Notes under the pieces: generated by a model
Seen by the model: the letters and a program-made list of their open reading frames with translations, nothing else
Told to the model about the DNA's origin: nothing
Databases searched by the model: none
In this document: positions 35,316 to 43,854 of the stretch, one piece after another
Layout: each line of letters opens with the position of its first letter
How positions within the stretch are numbered: position 1 is the first letter of the stretch
DNA from: Cadophora sp. MPI-SDFR-AT-0126
Taxonomy: Eukaryota; Ascomycota; Leotiomycetes; Helotiales; Ploettnerulaceae
Assembly: GCA_020747065.1 (NCBI GenBank)
Contig: JAGMVK010000004.1
Span: 1,550,001-1,614,000, forward strand
DNA length: 64,000 nt
Direction of reading: 5' to 3'
Position numbers and translations under genes: made by a program

Positions 35316-37007
35316 ATGGCTACTTCTATCAATACTGCAACGACCACTGGAACAGAGCTCTCCACAGAAGCAGCACCTTTCAAACGAGCGGCCCATTCAC
35401 ATGTCAATCTCAAACTCAATGGATTTTCCACGCCACAACCTCTCGCACCCCTCCGCCTGAAAAAGAAATACAGACATGTTGCAGCTGTCCATTCGAATCC
35501 CCGGACGTCGTGTCTCAGTCATGATTCCGAGTCCACTCCAAGTTTTCTTGGTTTTAGGAATTTGATGGTTATTGTACTCAGTCAGTTACAGAACAATTGA
35601 TCCGCCAGATGGAGCTGACTATATTTAGTTGTTGGGAATCTGCGATTGATGATTGAGAACTTCAAGAAGGTATGGGTATCCTCGATTTAGGAAGGAGCGA
35701 AACTAACTGGGTACAGTATGGAGTCCTCATTTGCATACGATGTCACGACTACAGACGACAAGACCTAATTCTGGGAGCTGCTTTATACTTCATCATACCA
35801 TGTCACCTCTTCCTCGCATACGTCGTCGAACTGGTTGCAGCTCAACAAGCAAGAAGGTCGTTACGCGGGGGCAAGAAGAGATCGGGAACTGCTACTCCGG
35901 GTGGGAGCTACGTCGCATCTGATGAGGAGGTATTGAAGTTTCAATCGACCTGGAAATTGATTGCCTGGGTACATGGGATCAATGTGACATTATGCCTCCT
36001 CATCACTTCCTTCATTGTATACTTCTTTATCCACCATCCGTTGATCGGGACGCTTTGCGAAGTCCATGCCATTATCGTCTGGCTGAAGACTTATTCATAT
36101 GCGTTTACCAATCGGGATCTTCGACATGCATATCTACACCCCTCAAAACGAGAAGAAGACGCCCTCCCGGAGATATATCATCAATGCCCATACCCTCAGA
36201 ACATTACACTCAGCAACCTCACGTACTTTTGGTGGGCCCCTACTCTAGTATACCAGCCGGTATATCCTAGAACAACCAAGATTCGATGGGTGTTCGTGGG
36301 AAAACGAATGGCCGAAGTGTTTGGATTAAACGCCTTCATGTGGATTGCAAGTGCTCAATATGCTGCACCAGTATTGAGAAACTCCTTGGAGGAAATTGCA
36401 AATCTCAATCTTATTTCCATTCTAGAACGACTCATGAAGCTGTCGACAATTAGCTTGGTTATCTGGCTTGCTGGATTCTTCGCCCTTTTTCAATCATTCC
36501 TTAACGCTCTGGCCGAGGTCATGAAGTTTGGAGACAGAGAATTTTACACCGATTGGTGGAACAGCCCTAGTGTAGGTGTTTACTGGCGGACATGGAATAA
36601 ACCTGTCTACCAATTTATGAAGAGACATGTTTTCTCGCCACTTATTGGTAGAGGTTGGGGTTCAGGTTCCGCGAGTATTGCTGTTTTTGTATTCTCAGGT
36701 GTGTTACACGAGCTTCTTGTGGGCATCCCAACGCATAACATCATTGGTAAGGAATCTTAGCCACTTTAAAGCCCATGTATACTTACAATGGATAGGTGTT
36801 GCTTTCATAGGCATGATTGCCCAACTGCCACTCATTGCTATCACAACACCACTGGAAAAGATGCAAGGCATTAATGGACGAATCATTGGGAACTGCATTT
36901 TCTGGGTGTCCTTTACTCTCATCGGACAGCCACTTGCGGCACTACTTTACTTCTTCGCTTGGCAAGCCAAATACGGCACTGTTAGCAAAGGTGTTGGGAA
37001 AGCTTAG
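35316..37007 (+). CDS. Diacylglycerol O-acyltransferase type 1 / sterol acyltransferase (MBOAT family)
   Basis: Four exons: 35316..35580, 35629..35669, 35717..36746, 36796..37007; 1548 nt, 515 aa. An N-terminal cytosolic part ends in a conserved entry to the membrane domain (KKKYRHVAAVHSNPRTSCLS, PSFLGFRNLMV). Multiple membrane helices follow. The MBOAT acyl-acceptor motif FYTDWWN is near residue 377 and the catalytic His is in SGVLHELLVG near residue 432. The spacing and the final LIGQPLAALLYF helix favour DGAT1 over the ARE1/ARE2 sterol enzymes, but the two are related and the substrate is inferred. The enzyme would make triacylglycerol in the ER membrane. Confidence 0.9.
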
Positions 37008-37076
37008 TTTACTACTGACAACTACTGGATAGACAACATGTAGCATTACTTGAATTACTTGATTAAATTTCATTAT

Positions 37077-38118
37077 TCATGACACTCTATCGTTCTCAGC
37101 ACTGAGTTCGGCCATCATGCCCCCCTTGTCCCTTTTCTTTTCATCCTCCTGTAATCTCCTCGCAATAAATTTAGACATCTCTTTGACCTTAACAGCCGCG
37201 ACCTCAACACAGTTCAGCAACGTCAATGCATGGACAGGCACACCTCCCAACTTGGCAATCTGGCAAACCTCCCCATGCCTATTCATACCAATAGTCACAG
37301 ACCCCTCCCTCAACTGCTCCTCCATCAACCCCGCATCAAGCAAAACCTTCTCCTTTTCTCCTTCCCCATCCTTCCCCAATACTCCCTCCCCATAGAAGCT
37401 AAACGTCACACACAATGGGAAATGCAACAAGCTCAGCTTCACCGGCTCCCTCTCCGCACTACTATACACAACCACCTCCTCGCCCCTAGTCTCCGTATCC
37501 GGCTTCCTGAAATGCTGTAGCGCCGCAATGACAGCTATACACGCCGCATCCACCAGATTCCCATCATGGCTTATGACATGCACGTCTGCGCGTATAGACC
37601 AGACTTTTGAGCTGGCAATCAGGCAGAGCGATTCTGTGTCCAGCGCGCCTGAGCGCCGGATCGTCTTTTCGAGGAGGCGGGAGAGGAGCGTTTCGGTTTC
37701 TGTTGGGCGCGAGGAGGATTCGATGGAGGGGGAGAGCATGGGCGACAGTTCGGTGGTGATGGTGAAAAGGCCGTCGATGGGGCGGTCGGGGAAGGGTGTT
37801 ACGACTTGGGCGGAGATGTGAGTGTGTATTCTGTGGAGGGGTTAGTGGGGACGATGGATTTGGTGGAGTGTTCTCTCCCATGACAGGAAACATAGTATTC
37901 AAAGGATTCAGTATCTTGCCAGAAGAGCTAAACAGGGAATAAAGTAAAACATGCCTCGTCTTCCCTAACCTGACATCCACCACACCCAACTCATCCCCAA
38001 AATCCAGCTCGAGAGCTCTATATTGGTCGAAACTCCTTCCATCTAGCCGTATGTTTTCTTGTAGAGCCTTGGCAAAGAACTGCCGCTCATTGAGCGAGGG
38101 TTCGACTTCTCGCGGCAT
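37077..38118 (-). CDS. rrp45: Exosome complex component Rrp45
   Basis: Two exons: complement(37077..37830, 37955..38118); 918 nt, 305 aa. The start is MPREVEPSLNERQFF; a frame-open extension to 38202 is treated as leader. Signature sequences are ENIRLDGRSFDQYRALELDFG, GVVDVRLGKTR, AQVVTPFPDRPIDGLF, TELSPM and the RNase PH-like second half with DGNLVDAACIAVIAAL. Rrp45 is one of six RNase PH-type subunits of the exosome ring and is catalytically inactive. The single intron (37831-37954) has a GC donor (ACGAG|GCATGT); joining there gives GKTRIHTHISAQVV exactly in frame. It is divergent from CWC15 with 232 bp between starts. Confidence 0.94.
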
Positions 38119-38350
38119 TGTGAATACCGTGCAATTGTTGCTTGTCAATAGCACATGTTGAACTGTCAAGGCTAGCAAAAGAAAGCTGGATGGGAAATTC
38201 AATTGTGATCGCTTAATGCGGAGGCGGTGAAGATCTAGCGCGCGGAGATCGCCGTTGAACCTTCAAAATAATCCAGATTGGGATTCGAGCTTGAGGGTGG
38301 GAGTTGATAATCGCGACTTTTTTTCGAATTTCACAGCCCACACAGCAACT
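38119..38350. promoter_or_regulatory. Bidirectional promoter between RRP45 and CWC15
   Basis: Only 232 bp separate the two divergent start codons of two RNA-processing genes (exosome and spliceosome). No specific site identified. Confidence 0.55.
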
Positions 38351-39518
38351 ATGACCACTGGTATGTATTATTTTGGGTATGCAAAGATATAAGCTAACGC
38401 GAAATAGCACACAGACCAACATTCGATCCCGTTTGTCTTCACAGATTCCTCGAACGACCTCAGCTAATATCTCGATAGGCACGGGGAAAGGATGCCCAGA
38501 GAGGCCCAGCATACCATCAGCGACTTCTCCCAGCTCACACGCAACTCAAAGTTCGGTATGCAGCCTTCAAACTCGCAAAAGACTAGGAGAAGTGCTGACG
38601 GATTCACAGACAACCGGGACAGGGTGGCGATGCCGACCACGAAGTTCGCGACCTCCGCGCAGAGTTACTCGCAGCCGAAGCAGCACACTTTGCCAAAGTA
38701 AAGGGTGGCCCGGCTCCTACGCCTTCTATTGCGGAATCTGAGGTCCAGACGAATACGGCGAAGAGACAACTGGAAAATGGGGAGAATGAGGAGGATGTGG
38801 ATGCTAAGCGGAGGAGAATATTAGAGGAGACGAGGGACATTGATGCGGATTCTGAGAATGATGAGGATGATGATAGTAGTGATGATGATAGGTGCGTTGT
38901 CTTCCACTATGGAGCTTGGAGCTGGAGGGATGATTTGGGCTGAGTTAATGCTTCATAGCGACGATGAGGACGAGACTGCGGAGCTACAGAGAGAGTTGGA
39001 GAAAATCAAACGCGAGAGAGCAGAGAAAAGAGAGCAGGAGGTAGGTTGAGACAAGCTCTTTCTCTAGAGCAGCCCGAATCTGGAGAGGGAAGACTATGTT
39101 TGCATACTGACGGGACCCTGCAGGAGCGAGAGAAGGCCGCTGAAGAAGAGGCTGCTCGGGAACGTGATATTGCTCTTGGCAACCCTCTTTTGAACCCGAA
39201 AGCCGATTTCAATGTGAAGCGCAGGTAAGTTCACATGCTTCAAGTTTGACACTGATTCACATGCTAATGGGACGGGTAGATGGGATGACGATGTGATCTT
39301 CAAGAACCAAGCTCGCGGGACCGAGGACAAGGGAAAGAAAAAGGAGTTCGTCAATGTAAGTCTACTTCCAGATATGTTCTGTGACCATCCCAGCTGCTAA
39401 CTCGGTACTAGGATCTTCTCCGGTCTGATTTCCATAAACGCTTCATGAGGTGGGTAAAATCAAGCTTTTTGGTGCCGGGATTTACGGCTAATCTATGTCT
39501 AGCAAATATGTGAGGTGA
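38351..39518 (+). CDS. cwc15: Pre-mRNA splicing factor Cwc15/Cwf15
   Basis: Nine exons: 38351..38360, 38408..38430, 38479..38555, 38610..38891, 38959..39040, 39124..39224, 39280..39355, 39412..39449, 39503..39518; 705 nt, 234 aa. The N-terminus MTTAHRPTFDPARGKDAQRG and the segment KVRQPGQGGDADHEVRD are diagnostic, as is the C-terminus WDDDVIFKNQARG to DFHKRFMSKYVR. The middle is acidic (SENDEDDDSSDDD) followed by a Glu/Lys/Arg coiled coil. Cwc15 belongs to the Prp19/NTC-associated core of the active spliceosome. Three exons are under 25 nt, so a splicing factor gene is itself cut into very small pieces. Confidence 0.95.
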
Positions 39519-40954
39519 CGAGGGACTTGCATTTATCTGGTAGGCGTTCATGGTTTGCCGTTGGACAAATCGGGCAGGATTTGTGGAGATGGTCGAATGT
39601 CACAGCTCGCATTTGTGACTTGTATGATTGGAGGGAGGGAGTTGAGAATATGCTCAGATTTCCGAATATCCGTAGAGATGAAGGGCTTGCATGGACCCAT
39701 CTGCGATACTGGTACAGCTGAGCGATGCAGCAAGTACCCATAGGTAGATCTGATAATGCAATTCCCATGCCAGGCCTTTCAGCTGGAGCAATACCAACTC
39801 GTCCAGTTCGGGAATGACGTTAAAAGCTTCGATGCGGGCAACTGACTTCAGTCTCGAACGATTGGTCAATGCTGGAGCCACACCGTGCCACAGACAAGGG
39901 TCAAGCTGACGGACACGCCGATCATGACGAACGACCATCTCGCATCTCCATGGAGGGGCACAGCACAACTCTACAATTCGTAGCGGCCGAATCAAACCTC
40001 AGCTATCCAACACGCAGCACAATATTACATCCGGAACGAGTCCAATCAGCTCAGATAGATAATGATAATGCAGGAGTAAGAAAGCGGGGTCGAATGCATG
40101 CATCGCGAGCTGCGAGCAAGTAGCAAAGCCTCATCCGAAGAACTGAGAGCTGTCTGTAGTTGGCTGGTCGTTACTCGCATGGCTTGAGTCTGGCCAGAGT
40201 CTTTCTCGCATACATCATGCAAGTGTCCATGCACAGCTAAGAGCTATCCATGAGCAGCGGGTGCCAAGTTTGACTCCGGATCTGTCAGAGCAGCAAACCA
40301 ACTTCGAAAGCTGAATTTGCGGGATTTAGCCAGCCTTAGTGCGGGGTCAAACTGCACCACCATCGAAAACATCGATGGTATCGCTCCACTTTTTCTCTCA
40401 TTATCAAGATCTTGTTTCGCTTTGTTGCTTTGGTGCCTTGCTTTTTGGGGACTGGTCTCGCTTCTGTGAATGTTACGCCATGCCTTGTTTCACGGAATTT
40501 GATCCATTCGAGCCATTCCAGATCGCGGGAAGGAAGGGAAAAAGGAAGGCGTGATGTCGTCTCCGCCAATGGCATCAGTGGAAGTTGAACGATGCGAGCG
40601 ACCTTTGAGGTGGACATGGGTACAGATGACGCAACTGTCTTTCGAGCTGGACGACAGCAAGGTGGCTATCCTGAATGAGGTTGTCTGTACTAGGAGTAGC
40701 CTTGTCGAGAAGCACCAACACGAAAGGCATCACTAGCTGTCAACTAATGGAGGGGTAAAGTATAGCTTTGCCTAGTGCTGAACGCGAGAGGGGCAGAAAT
40801 GGTATCATGGGGCTTTCCCGAACTGATATATAGCATTTCCCCTCCCTCTTTCCTTCCTGTCTTCTCATCATCATCTCATCTTACTATCACATCTTCACTC
40901 AATTTCCGCAACCAACAACATATTCTTCAAGAAAGAAGATCCAACTCAACAATC
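39519..40954. other. Intergenic
   Basis: About 1.4 kb. No gene recognised; short ORFs on both strands have no domain. The 150 bp before 40955 are CT/CA-rich, as in strong fungal promoters and leaders. Confidence 0.45.
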
Positions 40955-42141
40955 ATGTCTAACTACGATAACGACAACAACAACTCCGTAAGTACCTAAC
41001 ATATTATCCCGATCGCCAATTCTCCTTTCGTGTCCTTTCCTCTGACAGACTTGCTCCCAGGGCTCATACGGCAGTGGGAACAATGAATCCTACGGAAGCA
41101 GTGGAAACAATGACTCTTATGGGGTAAGCTCTCTGCTGTCTTAGAGCACATCATTCTATTTCATTGCATTATTTCATTGGATACTAATGCTCTCCTTAAG
41201 TCTTCTGGTCGAGGAAATGACAGCTACGGCGTAAGCTTACCTCATTTGGATACCCGTCAGCCATGCTGTGCTGGGTAGCACTTTTCTTTCGGATACTGAT
41301 GTGTTTTCTTTCAGTCCTCTGATCGTCAGGGAGGTGATAGCTATGGTGTAAGTTCCCTCTGATACAAGCAATGCTTGCACCTATAGACACCCCCTTTATC
41401 TCCTGCCATACAAGCCAATGATGAACTGATTCGATACATGGGCTGACATTTATCTCATAGTCCGGCAACACCGGCTCTGGCTTCGGCAGCAATGACAACA
41501 CCACCTCATCCGACAATTACGGATCTTCAGGACGAGGAAACAATGATTCTTCGGACACATATGGCTCTTCAGGCCGTGACAACACATCCGGCGGTTTCGG
41601 TGGATCCTCGAACGATGATACTCTAGGGTCATCAGGACGCAACACAGACAGCTACGGAAGTGGAAATACTGGATCTGATTCTTATGGATCTGGCAACAAG
41701 ACTGGGGGCTATGGAGGCTCCTCAAATGATGATACTCTCGGCTCTTCGGGACGAAACACAGATTCTTACGGAAGCGGAAATACTGGATCTGATTCCTACG
41801 GCTCGGGCAATAACACCTCCAGCTCAGACAACTACGGATCATCCAACACCAATACCTACGGTTCCGGCAACAATACGTCCAGCTCTGACAACTACGGCTC
41901 ATCCAACACCGACAACTACGGCTCGGGCAATAATACGTCCAGCTCTGACAACTACGGCTCATCCAACATCGACCACAACTCCAAGTCGAACGACTCCACC
42001 TCTGGCAAGATTATGGAGAAGGTCGGCGGTATGTTGAAGAACGAGAACCTGCAGGAGAAGGGAGCTGCCAAGCGCGCTGCGGCTGGCAGTGATAATGATA
42101 ATAGTTACGGAAGTGGGAACAACAACAACAATGATTACTAG
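40955..42141 (+). CDS. Gly/Ser/Asn/Tyr-rich repeat protein, stress-type, intrinsically disordered
   Basis: Five exons: 40955..40987, 41061..41123, 41201..41230, 41315..41347, 41461..42141; 840 nt, 279 aa. All four introns are phase 0, and exons 2-4 each encode a short unit ending in a Tyr-Gly pair (ESYG...DSYG, NDSYG, GDSYG). Exon 5 holds two 33-residue repeats (41599-41697, 41713-41811) and two and a half 20-residue repeats (from 41812) built on SSDNYGSSN. The end KIMEKVGGMLKNENLQEKGAAKR resembles the amphipathic segment of small fungal stress proteins of the CsbD/glucose-repressible type. Function is unknown; repeat-rich, charge-poor SYG sequences often form condensates or hydrated glass-like states. 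Confidence 0.82.
41599..41991 (+). repeat. Tandem coding repeats inside the SYG-rich gene
   Basis: Two copies of a 99-bp unit (41599-41697 and 41713-41811), followed by 60-bp units at 41812-41871 and 41872-41931 and a partial third. The copies are nearly identical at DNA level, so they are recent duplications or are kept homogeneous. Confidence 0.85.
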
Positions 42142-43444
42142 ACAGTAGTTGTACGAATGATGAACGGGAGGGAAAGGACTTTTGGATTGTATTGTTTAGT
42201 ATGATTAATCAATGAACGTTTTGAAGCAAAAACTTATTTCTTCGGTCTTGAAAAGCATGTTCTTTTGCAAGCGAGGTTCAGATATGTCTCCAGGTAAGGC
42301 GACAAGGAAATCAAATCGACAGCTCAGAAAGTTCTCTGCCCCGCACCACGGGCTCGTCGTGCCGAGCTCATCCTGGTCAATCGAACGTCATTCTGCAGCT
42401 TGGTCCTTGGATATGGTTCATTTAAATGTAAACAAATCCGAGGCAGACAACCCGAAGAGCATTGTAAATTTCTGATATATCAGAATAGTCTGTGGCAACA
42501 GACAGCCCAGTCCTTGATTCCATCTACAGAATCTCCATTGAACACATTCGATCTGCTGCAGAGTCGCGTTATCTCCGCGGTGCATTTGAGTACGTCTCCG
42601 ACACAGTCAGTAGAGTCGGTAGAATTTCATTCCAGTCTGTCTTGACTCGAAGTTTGCGCGGGAAATTCCTGGAATAAGTTGTGTTTTTAGTAACATGAAT
42701 GGAATGTGTTCCAGGATGTCAAGATCTGTTTTGAGGCGACACTCCTAGCATGGTTCATCATCACGAGCTTGGATTCTGCATTTCGTGGTTGGGCGGTAGC
42801 TGCTTCCCAAATCATCATCTGGAGTTCTGGAGGAAGGTTGGGTAGGCTACGCGAGAGATACGGAAGCTCTGGGAGAGCCCCGGTCTACCGGATGTGTAGA
42901 GCTGGTGGTGGATGGAGCATTTTCCATGCTGAATGGGGGTCTGCTGAAAATGGTTGCTGCAATAACCTGACTTCAGCCGACCAACGATTAGTACCCCAAA
43001 AACCGGGGCTCGAAATGAGACTCCCTGGCTACCGATGCTCTTGGCTTTATTAGTCTTGCAAATAAATTTATTCTCTTTCGCTGTGGGGCCAAGTGCCGTC
43101 GTGGGTTTGACCAATTTTGCAAGGGTCTCCTTTATGGATTAGGCGAGGAGTATGTTTACTTCGTAGCGAGGAATTGTTTTCTAAGCACAATATCGGGCAA
43201 GAAGTATCTCTGAGTTCGTAACAGCTGTGATATATCTTCTCTCTTGAAATGAAAACTAGATAAATCAATTTCAAGATGTACCCTTTATTGGTACAGCTTG
43301 GTGCAGAGAAGCCCCATGCAACTCGCCTAAGCCTGCACCTCACTCCACACCGCTAAGGTACACCTGCGGGGAAAATTTGTAACGTCTTCATCTAACCAAA
43401 TAACCAAATCGATTTCAACCAGCTGAGCAACACGTTCTCACAAA
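42142..43444. other. Intergenic, left part of a gene-poor stretch
   Basis: About 1.3 kb with short uninformative ORFs only. It leads into the split tRNA gene. No clear TATA-like box was seen in the 60 bp before 43445. Confidence 0.45.
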
Positions 43445-43459
43445 GGCACTTTGGCGGAG

Positions 43460-43509
43460 GTTAGTCCCTCATCCAACATCCCACGTGAGCAACCACTAAT
43501 CATAAACAG
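43460..43509 (+). other. Spliceosomal-type intron 1 in the tRNA (D loop)
   Basis: 50 nt, GTTAGT donor, branch-like CTAAT at 43496-43500, AACAG acceptor. It lies between GAG and TGG of the D loop, inside the A box. Confidence 0.8.
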
Positions 43510-43522
43510 TGGTTAACGCGAT

Positions 43523-43576
43523 GTGAGATTTCTCTCTCCTCAGCTTATCCTGAGCTGTATCTAATAAACCATACAG
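43523..43576 (+). other. Spliceosomal-type intron 2 in the tRNA (5' anticodon stem)
   Basis: 54 nt, GTGAGA donor, branch-like CTAAT at 43561-43565, TACAG acceptor. It splits the 5' strand of the anticodon stem after two bases. It contains an internal CTCAG/CTGAG hairpin. Confidence 0.8.
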
Positions 43577-43585
43577 GGCCTGCTA

Positions 43586-43601
43586 TTACACAAGTAAAGA
43601 C
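43586..43601 (+). other. Canonical-position tRNA intron (37/38)
   Basis: 16 nt starting one base after the GCT anticodon, the standard place for introns removed by the tRNA splicing endonuclease. It has no GT...AG ends. Confidence 0.75.
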
Positions 43602-43606
43602 AGCCA

Positions 43607-43658
43607 GTAAGTTTATCTGATGGCATTACTCATCTCTTCACATCTAACATATCATCAG
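43607..43658 (+). other. Spliceosomal-type intron 3 in the tRNA (3' anticodon stem)
   Basis: 52 nt, perfect GTAAGT donor, perfect CTAAC branch sequence at 43644-43648, ATCAG acceptor. It separates the first four bases of the 3' anticodon strand (GCCA) from the last (T). Confidence 0.85.
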
Positions 43659-43708
43659 TTTCCTTCGGGAGCGAGTGTTCGAATCACTCAGGTGTCGCAT
43701 ATCAACAA

Positions 43709-43715
43709 TTTTTTT
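43709..43715 (+). terminator. RNA polymerase III terminator (T7)
   Basis: A run of seven T on the coding strand begins 12 nt after the tRNA discriminator base, with a second run of six T at 43721-43726. This is the expected Pol III stop and argues for Pol III transcription of the split tRNA gene. Confidence 0.75.
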
Positions 43716-43813
43716 GTTCGTTTTTTGAGTTTGAAATATCAACTTTGATTTCATCCTCTTGTTATCTCTTTTTAGCATCGTGGGCGTTTCGGCTTTGCAT
43801 TGCATATTATCCA

Positions 43814-43854
43814 CTTCGCTGGGTGGTGCGACCCGATATCGGGTTGAAGCGAAG
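43814..43854. repeat. Inverted repeat with perfect 14-bp palindrome
   Basis: Outer arms CTTCGCT (43814-43820) and AGCGAAG (43848-43854) flank the palindrome ACCCGATATCGGGT (43831-43844). It could form a cruciform or an RNA hairpin. Confidence 0.8.

Larger units (their letters stand above)
43445..43697 (+). tRNA. tRNA-Ser(GCU) split by three spliceosomal-type introns plus a 37/38 intron
   Basis: Exons 43445..43459, 43510..43522, 43577..43585 plus 43602..43606, 43659..43697; 81 nt without CCA. Acceptor 43445-43451 pairs with 43690-43696 (7/7 with two G-U), discriminator G43697. D stem 43454-43456 with 43517-43519 (GCG/CGC), D loop GAGTGGTTAA joined across intron 1. Anticodon stem a43521, t43522, 43577-43579 with 43603-43606 and t43659 (ATGGC/GCCAT), closed only when introns 2 and 3 are removed. 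Anticodon GCT at 43582-43584, U33 at 43581. Variable arm TTCC-TTCG-GGAG at 43660-43671, as in class II tRNA-Ser. T stem GAGTG/CACTC with loop TTCGAAT at 43678-43684. The B box is intact; the A box is cut by intron 1. A T7 run follows. It could be a non-functional copy, but every stem is intact. Confidence 0.85.

Noticed and set aside
43445..43697. Group I, group II or archaeal-type (BHB) introns as the cause of the tRNA interruptions
   Set aside because: The insertions are only 50-54 nt, have GT...CTAAY...CAG signals, and show no group I/II core or bulge-helix-bulge at their junctions.
43445..43697. Chance resemblance to a tRNA
   Set aside because: Acceptor, D, anticodon, variable and T arms all close at once, with U33, GCT anticodon, canonical T loop and a T7 terminator. 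The three intron-like pieces have to be removed at exact splice junctions for this to work.
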